A stretch of 26,923 bases of DNA from Thermoproteota archaeon (lineage in GTDB: Archaea > Thermoproteota > Thermoprotei > Thermoproteales > Thermocladiaceae): assembly GCA_013153895.1 (NCBI GenBank), contig JAADDN010000042.1:1-26923 (forward strand), in the 5' to 3' direction. Below, one piece after another: positions 1 through 8,192 of the stretch; position 1 is the stretch's first letter, and each line of letters starts with the position of its first letter. The translations under genes were made by a program, and so were the position numbers. The notes under the pieces are model-generated. The model made no database searches, was not told where the DNA came from, and worked only from the letters and a program-made list of their open reading frames with translations.

Positions 1-443
1 AATACAGGAGATCCACAACATGGTTGTCCACCTATAATACCTAATGACATAAACTCCCAATTTTCTGTTCTTCTCCACCATTCTTGTCTAAACCATGTAG
101 TTTCAGCATAACCTAATGGCACTATCGAGAAAATATCAGTGTATGTATAGTTCGATGATGGCGGAGTTAAAATAGCACCATAAAATGTAAATGTCTGTCC
201 ATATTGCGCAGTTTGATTATTCCAATAATATATAATTGAAAGAGGAACAGGCTCGACACCGTGAATAGCACCTTTAAATAATAAACCTTGTGATGTATAT
301 GGGGCATATGGTTTAAATACTAGCTGTCTTGTGTGGAAGAGTACTAGGTCTCCTGCCTGTGCGGTGAATGTTCCTGCGTAGGTTACTAATGTTATTGTTA
401 GTATTGTGCATATTGTTGCTAGTGTTATTGTTCTGAGCTTCAT
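1..443 (-). CDS. Secreted/membrane surface protein, 3' end cut by window edge
   Basis: An open frame starts with ATG at 443 and runs off the left end (147 codons visible), so the C-terminus is missing. The N-terminus reads MKLRTITLATICTILTITLV, a hydrophobic signal or anchor segment. It is followed by TYAGTFTAQAGDLVLFHTR, which closely matches TYAGTFIAESGSLVLFHVR in the divergent gene at 584, so the two are paralogues in their first 45 residues. The rest is rich in Tyr, Trp and Asn with few charges, typical of an extracellular beta-rich domain, and has a CC pair near the cut. Codons in the signal region almost all end in A, then switch to T-ending. Function unknown; a virion surface or adhesin-type protein is an inference. 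Confidence 0.75.
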   Translation of the reverse strand, partial: MKLRTITLATICTILTITLVTYAGTFTAQAGDLVLFHTRQLVFKPYAPYTSQGLLFKGAIHGVEPVPLSIIYYWNNQTAQYGQTFTFYGAILTPPSSNYTYTDIFSIVPLGYAETTWFRQEWWRRTENWEFMSLGIIGGQPCCGSPV

Positions 444-467
444 TTCAAGTATATTAAATATTTAAAA

Positions 468-475
468 CTTTTATA
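468..475 (-). promoter_or_regulatory. TATA box for the left partial surface-protein gene
   Basis: TATAAAAG on the minus strand, centred about 28 bases before the ATG at 443. There is no Shine-Dalgarno sequence, so the mRNA is probably leaderless or has a 1-3 base leader. Confidence 0.55.
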
Positions 476-549
476 CTTAATGCAACAGTTTTAACATAAA
501 GATGACCCATCTACAAAATTAATCTAATATTTATAACTGTCTTAGCAAG

Positions 550-557
550 TTTTTAAT
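550..557 (+). promoter_or_regulatory. TATA-like box for the 815-aa surface protein
   Basis: TTTTTAAT centred about 30 bases before the ATG at 584. The 140-base divergent spacer 444-583 holds this box and the opposing one near 470; I see nothing else in it. Confidence 0.4.
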
Positions 558-583
558 CAAGACTAGAAACATATTACAACAAT

Positions 584-3031
584 ATGAACCTAAGAAAAAC
601 AATAACAATAATACTAACAGCAACAATACTAGCAATAGCAGTAGTAACTTATGCAGGCACATTCATAGCAGAGAGCGGTAGCCTAGTACTGTTTCATGTT
701 CGTGATGTTTTGCAGTTTATTAATAATAGTTATAGTGATTCTGGTTTTGGTACTGTGTGGTATTATAATATTACTTTTCCTATAACGTTAATATATGTTG
801 GACGTGTTGTGTCTGGTCTCTATGCTTCTTATTATCATTCTTATGGTGCTTTTACCTTTATCTTAGAGGGTGATAGATTCATATTATGGTTCTATGGTAC
901 ATCTAATAGACCTCGAGAGCCGATTAACAGCTTCTTTGTTCGTCTTGCAGATGATATGGGTCATGGATGTAATGCCTATGTTAGCTCAAGTGTCTTGAAA
1001 GAGTTTAACTGGATTATAGGAGTCTTCAATGGAAACGGTGGTAATTTCACTTTAACCGATATTAAGGTTGGTGGCTATGGAGGTTACTCATTTAGGATCG
1101 TTCCACTGTATTTTGGTACTGGAATAGCTCCCATACATGGTAAATATATTATTAATATTACGGTAACAGGAATATCCGCTCCCTCGGAAGACTCTGCCTT
1201 TGGCATAGGCTTCTATCAAGCAGGAGGATTAAACGCGTATGGATTTGAGATAAAGTTTGGAGTTGGTACGACTGGAAATATTACTCATGTAACTTTATGG
1301 AAGCGTTATGATTGGAAGCCTTATTTACTGCAAGCATTTACCTTGTCTAATCCTGTACCAATTATCGGTAAAACTGTGAATATCTTATTGATTTTGGATA
1401 GGTATGGTCGAGATAATCTTACCATCATAGTCAAGATTAATGGTCGAGAGGTGGTTTCTACTACCATAAACTTAACTTATTATGACGTACCCGCATCATA
1501 TTGGGGCTGGGGGGAATTAATAAGTTGGGGTTCTGGTTCAGAATGGTTGTTTAACAAGGTCATATGGCGTACATATCTATCTGGGATGTATGCTGGTATT
1601 ATAAATGCCTCGACTTGTAGAATATATATTAATGGTACTGATGAAGCATCAGAGTTTGATCCTGTATGGACTAGCTTCATCTGGGAACCTGTACGAGCAT
1701 GGATAAACCAGTTTGGTACTCAGTTCGCGGTTAGCAACACATGGATAAGAACGTCCCTAGCGATCGTTTATGGAAATAATTATCTAACAGACACAGAAGT
1801 TAAAGAAGCCGTAAATCAACACATACTTCCAAGCACTGGACTAAAAATAATTTTTGACCCATCATACCTTAAAAACCAGACCTATTTCTATAATCTAGCT
1901 AACTTAAGCAACAACATTAAATCTTTCATATCAACAAAATACTACAAAATAATACCTACAACATACCCATTTGCTTATGTTGTTTCTGGTGTGGAGCCCT
2001 CTCAGAAGGATGCTGTGTTGGCGGTTCCTTTTGATACGTGTGTTCATGTTTCTGGTGTTGTGAATGGTAGTTTCTGTGATTTTGGTAGTCCTGATGTGCC
2101 GTATAGTACTGCTCTTGTTCCTCCTGGTACGTATAGTTGGTCTGCTTTTCTTGTATGTGCTAATGGTACGACTACGGGCTGTCTGTTCAGTTTTGTTGAA
2201 GGTAATGTGAGTATTACTGTCGCGGTCTATGGTCTATATCTGCAGCGGTTATATGGTTCGTATAGTCTGAATAATATTACTGGTCTAGCAGTGTTCGGCA
2301 GCTTCTATAGTGATAATGTCTTCCTGCTTAATGGTACTGTTGTGTTTTTACCTATACTGGCTAAGTTGTTGAATATTTCTAGGATTGAGTTGACTAGGTT
2401 GAGGAAGGTTGTGTATTTGTCTATTAGTGTTCCTCAGCTGTATCAGGAGTATCTGAAGCCTCCTATATATGTTGCAGTGTATGAGTATATTAATAATACT
2501 CCCACGCTTGGTCAGATGGCTATTGCTACTGGATTATATACTGGTCAGCTGCAGGCTCAGGTCGATATTCCATACTACTTCTATGATACTTATGGCTGTG
2601 TCGCACTGTTCAGCCCCGCTACTGGTTACCTTGTCAAGTGGTGTGGTGTTTATCTGAGTGATCAGATAGTGCTGTCCCTCCCATCTGGCTCTATGGGTGG
2701 TGAGATAACTATTACGACTATTGGTGGTGAGAAGCTGAAGCTTCCTCAGCCTGTTATTCCGCCAGATGTGATGCATGTGCCACCTATCTTCCAGACCTTG
2801 GCTAAGGACACGGTCACAGGCATAATAGCTATTGGTGGCATCCTCGCGGTCATTGCATGGGCAATGAGGAGGGATACTGACCCGTTCCTGGCAGGTGCCT
2901 TAGCTGCTGGAATAGTAGGCATATTAGGTATAATATTTAAGAACTTTACACTGTTGACGGTTGGTTTCGGAGTCTTTGCTGCACTGCTAGTCTTCAGGAT
3001 AATGAGGACTAGGTTAGGAATGCCTTATTAA
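584..3031 (+). CDS. Large membrane-anchored extracellular glycoprotein (815 aa)
   Basis: Residues about 5-25 form a hydrophobic signal/anchor. About 700 residues of beta-rich, Tyr/Gly/Asn-rich sequence follow, with many N-x-S/T sequons, suggesting a glycosylated exterior protein. The stretch around residues 180-310 (repeated INITV and NLTIIVKINGREV-type strands) resembles a lectin-like jelly-roll, but this is impression only. Three hydrophobic segments lie at about 738-756, 765-785 and 790-806, after a Pro-rich stretch, so the C-terminus sits in a membrane. The first 45 residues match the divergent partial gene at 1-443. The last 18 bases overlap the convergent DHH-type gene. A virion spike or receptor-binding protein is plausible; a host surface protein captured by the element is the alternative. 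No family recognised with certainty. Confidence 0.8.
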   Translation: MNLRKTITIILTATILAIAVVTYAGTFIAESGSLVLFHVRDVLQFINNSYSDSGFGTVWYYNITFPITLIYVGRVVSGLYASYYHSYGAFTFILEGDRFILWFYGTSNRPREPINSFFVRLADDMGHGCNAYVSSSVLKEFNWIIGVFNGNGGNFTLTDIKVGGYGGYSFRIVPLYFGTGIAPIHGKYIINITVTGISAPSEDSAFGIGFYQAGGLNAYGFEIKFGVGTTGNITHVTLWKRYDWKPYLLQAFTLSNPVPIIGKTVNILLILDRYGRDNLTIIVKINGREVVSTTINLTYYDVPASYWGWGELISWGSGSEWLFNKVIWRTYLSGMYAGIINASTCRIYINGTDEASEFDPVWTSFIWEPVRAWINQFGTQFAVSNTWIRTSLAIVYGNNYLTDTEVKEAVNQHILPSTGLKIIFDPSYLKNQTYFYNLANLSNNIKSFISTKYYKIIPTTYPFAYVVSGVEPSQKDAVLAVPFDTCVHVSGVVNGSFCDFGSPDVPYSTALVPPGTYSWSAFLVCANGTTTGCLFSFVEGNVSITVAVYGLYLQRLYGSYSLNNITGLAVFGSFYSDNVFLLNGTVVFLPILAKLLNISRIELTRLRKVVYLSISVPQLYQEYLKPPIYVAVYEYINNTPTLGQMAIATGLYTGQLQAQVDIPYYFYDTYGCVALFSPATGYLVKWCGVYLSDQIVLSLPSGSMGGEITITTIGGEKLKLPQPVIPPDVMHVPPIFQTLAKDTVTGIIAIGGILAVIAWAMRRDTDPFLAGALAAGIVGILGIIFKNFTLLTVGFGVFAALLVFRIMRTRLGMPY

Positions 3032-3997
3032 TGAGCTTATCCTCTCTCCAGCTTTCTCTAAAACATCTATATTTATCTTATCTAGCTCTATCTCCCATCC
3101 ACCCCTCTTCTCTCTAATTATCCTATTATTAAATAGCTGTTTAATAGCTAGCCTAACCTTACTATACAGCTCGTCTCTATACCTCCAATATATTGATACT
3201 ATTAGCCTAATATATCCCATATATGTCCCCCATACTAGAGCTATCGGTCGCTTAGTCAGGTAGGAGAGGTACCACGCCTCTTTCCACCATGCGTGACAGC
3301 ATGATGGTTCTAGGCTGACTACGACGTCTCTATTAATGATCCTATATTTTCGACCTAGTGACCTACTTATCATTTCTCTATATGATGCTACTTCGCTAGG
3401 AGTGAGCTCCTTCTCAACTATTTTTAATGCTAGGCTACCATATATGCCATGTTTCTCAACATCTCTCCTATCTATTTTCAATTTCTCTTCCAGCAGTGCT
3501 GTACCATATTTAATAACTATGTCTAGGTCATGACAGTACAGGTACTCTAGGTCATCACTTACTTTCTCTGTAATAGTACTATCGAAGTCAAGTACTGCTC
3601 CTGCAAGTGCCCACTCTAATGTAAAGCTGCTACGCGTCTTGAAGAGGTTCATGACTTTTAGACTCATCTCATAGCTTGACCTAGCTACAACATGTATAAT
3701 ATTGCTGCCACTATAGTTCTTATCACTGTGATGATCTATCCATAATACTTTCCTATATTTTGACAATAATCTTAGAAATGTCCTGTCGAGGGGAACATCC
3801 AGCACAGTGAGCTCAATATTTTCAGGTTCTGCTGGCGGTTCTGTTAGTCTCCAATAGATGTAGTACCTATCTGACCTATCTATTTTAGAGGTCGTAGAGA
3901 AGTTGGAGTAGGGGTAGAAAGAGCCTGGTTCCCTATATAAAGCTATTATTAGTGTAGAGAGACCGTGACCGTCTGGGTCTGCGAGTACTAGTCTCAT
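3014..3997 (-). CDS. DHH-superfamily phosphoesterase-like protein (327 aa)
   Basis: Motifs of the DHH superfamily (RecJ, GAN, nanoRNase, pyrophosphatases) occur in order: LADPDG at residues 5-10 (Asp7, Asp9), VLDVP with Asp67, WIDHHSD with the signature Asp88-His89-His90, and GAVLDFDS around 133-140. These Asp/His residues bind the metals that drive phosphodiester cleavage. The His that normally opens motif I (HxDxDG) is a Leu here. The C-terminal glycine-rich GGGH motif of DHHA1 is not recognisable; only RGGWEIEL is seen, so substrate binding may differ. The start overlaps the stop of the upstream DUF262-like gene in an ATGA arrangement, so the two are probably co-translated. Substrate unknown: short RNA or DNA, or a signalling nucleotide. 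Confidence 0.6.
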   Translation of the reverse strand: MRLVLADPDGHGLSTLIIALYREPGSFYPYSNFSTTSKIDRSDRYYIYWRLTEPPAEPENIELTVLDVPLDRTFLRLLSKYRKVLWIDHHSDKNYSGSNIIHVVARSSYEMSLKVMNLFKTRSSFTLEWALAGAVLDFDSTITEKVSDDLEYLYCHDLDIVIKYGTALLEEKLKIDRRDVEKHGIYGSLALKIVEKELTPSEVASYREMISRSLGRKYRIINRDVVVSLEPSCCHAWWKEAWYLSYLTKRPIALVWGTYMGYIRLIVSIYWRYRDELYSKVRLAIKQLFNNRIIREKRGGWEIELDKINIDVLEKAGERISSLIRHS

Positions 3998-5145
3998 GAT
4001 ACTGCTAGTTTTAGTATGTCCCTAACCTTTTCATAAAGCTTCCTAAGGTTCTCAACTCTACCACTCTTCACAATCTCCGTCCACAGCGTCCTGAAGTCCT
4101 TCCCATCTATCTTAACGGTCTTCAATGTCTCTATCAGCGTTCTCTTCAGCTCTTCTGGATTCTCTACCTTTAGTTCTAGTACTAGTCTACCATTCTTCTC
4201 CTTCTTCTCAGCTACCTCATATAGTGCAAGCATTATTACCTGTGCAAGTACTGGGTTAGCAATCTTCTTTCTTGCTCTACTAGCTTCAACATATGTTGAG
4301 GGGCTGAACATCTCTTTTCTGAATCCTAACCTATCAGCTAGGTCTAGGGTAGCTTCTACACGTGTCTTAACCTTCTCTATCTGCTCGGTATCTGGGTTAA
4401 ATATGAAGTTTATCAGGTTCCTAATATATCTCTGCTTGAAGCTTCCAATCATGTTCAGCGGCTCACCATAGTTAAATGCTAGGTGTAGACAGAGCGAGAT
4501 GTAGTAGTGCCTCATGTCTCTAAGCTCCTGTTCAGATGGCTCGAAGACTCTTCTGAAGACTTCACTGTTAGCTACCTGCTTTACAACAGCTATAGCTGCG
4601 GTAGGTATAGAACAGAATAGTACCTGTGTAAATGTCATCCTCTTAGCACCTAGGTTAAGTCTCCTGAATATTTCTAGGTAGATCTGTCCAGCAACCTCTC
4701 TCGGAGCGTTGACGCTGACTATTATTACAGGTATTGTAGCTGTGACGAACCTCTTCTTTAGGCTTGATGGTAGGGTCTTGAATCGTTTTCCAGCTATCTC
4801 CTCCTGTGATACTCCTACCAGCCTGAGCTCATCATTGTAGAATCTTCTCAATGTTGTAAGCCTCTGAACACCATCAAGCACATATAGTGCACCCTCATAT
4901 GATGCAAGTATTATAGGTGGTATAGGCAGACCATATATTACCGATTCTATGAATCTTGAAGCTGTGACATCATCCCACACGTAGCTTCTCTGTAGTTCAG
5001 GTGATATTCTTATGACATCGTTCTGCAGGTTATCTAGGAGCGCCTGCACCGTGTAAGATGCAGTGTTAGTCCACACCTTATAGTCCTTGAGGTCTACTGT
5101 TAACAGTGTTGCAAGTTCCTTAACCAGTTTCTCTAGCACTGTCAT
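3994..5145 (-). CDS. DUF262 / ParB-sulfiredoxin superfamily protein (383 aa)
   Basis: Typical DUF262 motifs are visible: PELQRSYVW at residues 49-57, GLPIPPIIL at about 72-80, DGVQRLTTL at 91-99 (usual form DGQQR) and IFRRLNLG at 159-166. This domain is found in the GmrS part of type IV restriction enzymes and in other defence proteins, where the DGQQR loop works in NTP binding or hydrolysis. The C-terminal half is helical and lacks an HNH nuclease, so this is a GmrS-like half without GmrD. A TATA-like box lies about 30 bases before the ATG. It is the first gene of a two-gene operon with the DHH protein, overlapping by four bases. Possible roles: NTP-dependent nucleic-acid transaction, counter-defence, or a DpdB-like partner for the TGT-like gene at 23157. 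Confidence 0.7.
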   Translation of the reverse strand: MTVLEKLVKELATLLTVDLKDYKVWTNTASYTVQALLDNLQNDVIRISPELQRSYVWDDVTASRFIESVIYGLPIPPIILASYEGALYVLDGVQRLTTLRRFYNDELRLVGVSQEEIAGKRFKTLPSSLKKRFVTATIPVIIVSVNAPREVAGQIYLEIFRRLNLGAKRMTFTQVLFCSIPTAAIAVVKQVANSEVFRRVFEPSEQELRDMRHYYISLCLHLAFNYGEPLNMIGSFKQRYIRNLINFIFNPDTEQIEKVKTRVEATLDLADRLGFRKEMFSPSTYVEASRARKKIANPVLAQVIMLALYEVAEKKEKNGRLVLELKVENPEELKRTLIETLKTVKIDGKDFRTLWTEIVKSGRVENLRKLYEKVRDILKLAVS

Positions 5146-5170
5146 GCTGTGTAGCAGAGTATAGATCTAC

Positions 5171-5178
5171 CATATAAA
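5171..5178 (-). promoter_or_regulatory. TATA-like box for the DUF262/DHH operon
   Basis: TTTATATG on the minus strand, centred about 29 bases before the ATG at 5145. Confidence 0.4.
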
Positions 5179-5226
5179 CCTAACTTTCAATACAGGTGGA
5201 GGTTGAAGTCTTTAACTAAAATTTCA

Positions 5227-6354
5227 CTATAGAACGTTCCAGACTAATTCTAACCTCTTAATTATTGGTCTAACATATCTCCATGCAGATCTAATAATAG
5301 CGTGGTAGAGCCTGTCCCAATATCTTTCAATTTCCTTAATAATATCCTCATAGTTTGTCCCCTTGTACTTCTTCTTCAGCTCCTCAAGCTCCTTCTTCAC
5401 CTCTTCATACCTCTTCTTAATAGTATAGTAGTCTTGAGGCATCTCTGTCGTATAGTACACTTCCTCTTTCTTGACCTTTTTCGTGGTTTTAACATTCTTT
5501 TCTAGATGATGTAGCCATTTTTGCAATATATCATAGAGCCATGATGCTAGGTTTGACCTAGCGTCAGCCCATGTGTAGCCTGTTATTACTGTTCTAAATG
5601 TTCCAAAGCCTGGAATAGTTATCGTAACGTGATAGCCAAGATCTCCTAGTCCGTGGAAGAAGCCGCTCCAGTGATATTCTATTCCTAGCTCTCTCAGTGG
5701 TGCAAGCACGTCCTCTACGCACCAGGGCGGGCTGCCGCTCCAGTCAGAGTACTTGTTTATTAGCTGTTTAAGTTTCTTCAGCTTCTTTTCAATGTCCTGA
5801 TTCTCGACTGTGACGGTAACATAATACGTCTTCACGTGTCTTACTCTGATCGGTTTAAACTTCTTGAGCTCCTGCTCATACTGTTGTTCCTTCTCTTCTA
5901 GCTCCTCTATCTCCTGCTTATATTTTTCTACATATTCCTTCTTTATCTTCTCCTCTATCTCTTGTTTAAGCTGGGTCAGAATGTTTTTTAGTTTCTCAAC
6001 AGCTTCTTTAGGATTGTGAGCGATCTCGCTCTCAGCTATCGCAAGCTTATTATAGATATCTTGGAAATATGGTCGATATTTCTGCGGTATCTGGTTAAGT
6101 ATCTTACGTATCTGTGAGGCAAGCTCTTCAGCCTCTATCCTGTAGCCTGCTACTATGGGTAGTCTTGCCTCCCATTTACCGAACAGTAGTAAGCTACGTA
6201 TAATATCTCTACGATATTTAGGAGGCAGCCTATGTAGGAGCTTGTAGAGCTCATGTATATATACGCTAGCCTTCTTGAAGCCTGGAGCAAAATGAAGCTG
6301 AGATAGCTTCTTAAGCTCTTCAACAAGCTCTGACGAGCTTGCTAGAGAGGACAT
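5227..6354 (-). CDS. Coiled-coil protein, paralogue A (375 aa)
   Basis: Unrecognised family, but clearly a paralogue of the gene at 8815-9882. Residues 1-140 align throughout (LLLFGKWEARLPIVAGYRIE against LLLTGKWAGELATVSGYKLE; RPYFQDIYNKLA shared). The last 25 residues also match (YVRPIIKRLELVWNVL against YIAPVLKRIRIEWNLI). Residues about 110-170 and 300-340 are Glu/Lys-rich with heptad character, giving two coiled coils. Between them sits a unique globular domain (about 175-290) with two Trp-rich stretches and no counterpart in the paralogue. A good TATA box puts the start codon about 26 bases downstream. A rod-like protein displaying a variable central domain fits a structural or assembly role; coiled-coil virion proteins are known from bicaudaviruses, but homology is not shown here. 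Confidence 0.75.
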   Translation of the reverse strand: MSSLASSSELVEELKKLSQLHFAPGFKKASVYIHELYKLLHRLPPKYRRDIIRSLLLFGKWEARLPIVAGYRIEAEELASQIRKILNQIPQKYRPYFQDIYNKLAIAESEIAHNPKEAVEKLKNILTQLKQEIEEKIKKEYVEKYKQEIEELEEKEQQYEQELKKFKPIRVRHVKTYYVTVTVENQDIEKKLKKLKQLINKYSDWSGSPPWCVEDVLAPLRELGIEYHWSGFFHGLGDLGYHVTITIPGFGTFRTVITGYTWADARSNLASWLYDILQKWLHHLEKNVKTTKKVKKEEVYYTTEMPQDYYTIKKRYEEVKKELEELKKKYKGTNYEDIIKEIERYWDRLYHAIIRSAWRYVRPIIKRLELVWNVL

Positions 6355-6377
6355 CTAGGATCTGATTATTTACAAGG

Positions 6378-6383
6378 TTTAAA
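6378..6383 (-). promoter_or_regulatory. TATA box for coiled-coil paralogue A
   Basis: TTTAAA core in an AGATTTAAACC context on the minus strand, centred 26.5 bases before the ATG at 6354; predicts a leaderless transcript. Confidence 0.5.
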
Positions 6384-6405
6384 TCTTTATGATTGAAATA
6401 GAGTA

Positions 6406-7800
6406 TTAATATAATTCTTCACCTCTTGGAAGAGGTGTAAAGTTCAGTACCATGTTCGGCAGTACACTATATATCCATGGTGCTGTTTCACCATGTAGGT
6501 ACATGTACATTGCTGCCCACTTCTTAGCATAGTCTATGACCTTGTTTCTATACCTCTCCCAGTCTGCCTCGCTTATAAAAGTTACATAGTGCCAGCCAGG
6601 CTTATATATGTAGACTGCGTCGAACCTTACTTGACCAGTCGCCTTATTAATGATTGCATGTGCCTGTATCACTCCGTTTCCAATGGGCACAACTATCCAG
6701 CCCTCTAGATATCCGTTTGGAGTCTCCTTGAACACGGGCTCACTATATTTCTTACCGTTGAACTGTACCGTCATCTTGTTCTTCTGCAGGTCAACATATA
6801 CATAATTGTTATTGTAGTTCCATGATGTGAACTTTACGGCAACACCATACGTGTTGTATAGCGCCTGCCAGGACAGTTTATATACATAGTTCTGTAGATA
6901 CTGTTTAAGCTTCTCCTTCAGCTCGTCTGGAGTACCTTGAAATTTTCCAGAGCCCCAATCGACTGTACACTTTTTCTGGAAGTATGGAGAGTAGTACCAT
7001 ATTGTGTAACTGTAATCAACCTCATTCTTATCAGGATAGTATGTATATTCAACATTCATAGTGTAAGGCACCATTCTTGGCTGCGTATTGAGCCCTACTG
7101 CATGATCCACGCTTTCATAGTATGCGACGCCAGTCACGACCAATGTAAAGGAGCCATGTATAGCAGATGGTCTAGGATGAGTAGTAGGCTTCGGCTGAGT
7201 TGGCTGCGTAGGCTGCTGAGGTTGGGTAGGCTGAGTATGTGTTGTATGAGTACTCGTCGTAGTGCCCCCATGCTCAGTGCCTCCTCCCCCACCCTCTTTT
7301 GGCGGGGTCTGGGTCTGAGTTGGCTTCTGCGGTTGCGTTGGTTTCTGTGGAGGCTGTACCTGTGTTGGACTGTATGTGTAGAAGTTGCTCATAAATGTTG
7401 CATATTCTATCTTTAAGAGAGCAAGCTTCTTCAAGTACTCGCTCTCCTTGCCCTCAGCAAGCAGTTTAAGTACATCTGCAAGCGACTGCACCCAAGCTTT
7501 CAATCTCTCCCCTAGTAGAGGAGTAAGATACTTACTATACTGTTGTAGAAGGTTCATAGCATTATGTAGAAAACCTTGCACAGCCAACTCAGCATCAGTA
7601 GGACTCCCAGCACTAAGAATCAGGTTAAGAGCAGTATTATAGTACTGATTTATATTATAAGTAATCTCATTCAACACAGCTTGAATATTAACCTGAGGCT
7701 GACTCTGCGAGCCAGGAGACTGAGCAGGAAAAGGCATATGTGGCGGATACTCCTGTGGAGCAGTGTAGAATCCCTCCAATATAAAGCCAGCAAGGCTCAC
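6406..7800 (-). CDS. Two-domain protein with Pro/Thr/Gln-rich linker (464 aa)
   Basis: The start is GTG at 7800, supported by a TATA box 26.5 bases upstream. Residues 1-40 are Pro/Gln-rich. A helical domain spans about 37-145. A low-complexity linker follows (about 147-215: repeated PTQP/KPTQ units, a run of five Gly, Thr/His stretches). The C-terminal domain (about 215-464) is beta-rich and very Tyr/Trp-rich (YTYYP, SYTIWYYSPYF, YVYVDLQ). No signal peptide or membrane segment is seen. The flexible-linker design resembles extracellular or virion-surface proteins. Its helical N-domain may be distantly related to the N-domain of the flanking coiled-coil paralogues (similar lengths, same order of helices), which I cannot confirm. 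Function unknown. Confidence 0.75.
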   Translation of the reverse strand: MSLAGFILEGFYTAPQEYPPHMPFPAQSPGSQSQPQVNIQAVLNEITYNINQYYNTALNLILSAGSPTDAELAVQGFLHNAMNLLQQYSKYLTPLLGERLKAWVQSLADVLKLLAEGKESEYLKKLALLKIEYATFMSNFYTYSPTQVQPPQKPTQPQKPTQTQTPPKEGGGGGTEHGGTTTSTHTTHTQPTQPQQPTQPTQPKPTTHPRPSAIHGSFTLVVTGVAYYESVDHAVGLNTQPRMVPYTMNVEYTYYPDKNEVDYSYTIWYYSPYFQKKCTVDWGSGKFQGTPDELKEKLKQYLQNYVYKLSWQALYNTYGVAVKFTSWNYNNNYVYVDLQKNKMTVQFNGKKYSEPVFKETPNGYLEGWIVVPIGNGVIQAHAIINKATGQVRFDAVYIYKPGWHYVTFISEADWERYRNKVIDYAKKWAAMYMYLHGETAPWIYSVLPNMVLNFTPLPRGEELY

Positions 7801-7822
7801 AAGAAGAAGAGAAGAGAAATAG

Positions 7823-7830
7823 AATAAAAA
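7823..7830 (-). promoter_or_regulatory. TATA box for the 464-aa linker protein
   Basis: TTTTTATT on the minus strand, centred 26.5 bases before the GTG at 7800. It is followed by a pyrimidine-rich tract without a ribosome binding site, so the transcript is predicted leaderless. Confidence 0.55.
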
Positions 7831-7903
7831 CGTTTTACAACAGAGAAAAATAATAACTAGATAAATAATAACAGAAGAAACTTAAGAAACATACAAAAAA
7901 CAT

Positions 7904-7927
7904 ATTTCATCCCCATACAGGGTCAAT
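7904..7927 (-). repeat. Kink-turn-like repeat 1.1
   Basis: Minus strand: ATT, GA, CCC, TGTAT, GGG, GAT, GA, AAT. Inner stem CCC/GGG. The outer strands ATT and AAT pair over three bases. Confidence 0.55.
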
Positions 7928-8164
7928 TGAGCTACATAGATAATTAGATGGATTTAGACAGTAGAGAGAAGTGTTAAGAGAAATAGGACTGCATAGATCA
8001 TCCCCATACGGGTCTCTTATTGTAGTTCCAAAAGCATTAGTATAAATATAGTTACTAATAGTGACGTAAAGATGTGTGCTGTGATAATTCATCCCCCCTA
8101 CGTAGGGGTCGTTCTTATTTAATGTTAACAGAAATAGAAAAAAGGGCAAAAAATGCAGTTTCAT
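7907..8164 (-). CDS. Possible small secreted/membrane protein overlapping array 1 (85 aa)
   Basis: An ATG at 8164 opens a frame beginning MKLHFLPFFLFLLTLNKND, which looks like a signal peptide. A Tyr/Asn/Thr-rich tail with several Cys follows. Three of the hairpin repeats are read in frame as DPYVGG, DPYGDD and DPVWG, 30-32 codons apart. The stop lies inside repeat 1.1. A weak TATAAG lies about 23 bases upstream. The fourth repeat is out of frame, and the second array has no such frame, so protein coding does not explain the repeats. It may be a real small gene or a chance frame; I lean to chance. Confidence 0.25.
   Translation of the reverse strand: MKLHFLPFFLFLLTLNKNDPYVGGMNYHSTHLYVTISNYIYTNAFGTTIRDPYGDDLCSPISLNTSLYCLNPSNYLCSSIDPVWG
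7995..8017 (-). repeat. Kink-turn-like repeat 1.2
   Basis: Minus strand: AGA, GA, CCC, GTAT, GGG, GAT, GA, TCT. Inner stem CCC/GGG and outer stem AGA/TCT, each three perfect pairs. Confidence 0.6.
8087..8113 (-). repeat. Kink-turn-like repeat 1.3
   Basis: The inner part is a perfect 14-base palindrome (CCCCTACGTAGGGG), longer than in the other copies, again bounded by GA on one side and GGATGA on the other. Outer pairing is weaker (C/A mismatch, then two A-T pairs). Confidence 0.5.
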
Positions 8165-8177
8165 GAAAAAAATCAAC

Positions 8178-8192
8178 AGGTATCTTATACCT
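8178..8192. repeat. Perfect 6-bp inverted repeat (AGGTAT/ATACCT) touching repeat 1.4
   Basis: AGGTAT, CTT, ATACCT. It overlaps the outer arm of repeat 1.4, so as RNA the two structures would compete. On the minus strand it contains TATAAG, which could be a weak TATA box for the small frame ending at 7907. Confidence 0.4.

Noticed and set aside
6937..7642. Plus-strand open frames opposite the 464-aa linker protein
   Set aside because: Shadows of the Pro/Thr/Gln repeats: Arg/Leu/Trp/Ser-rich translations without promoter or domain character.
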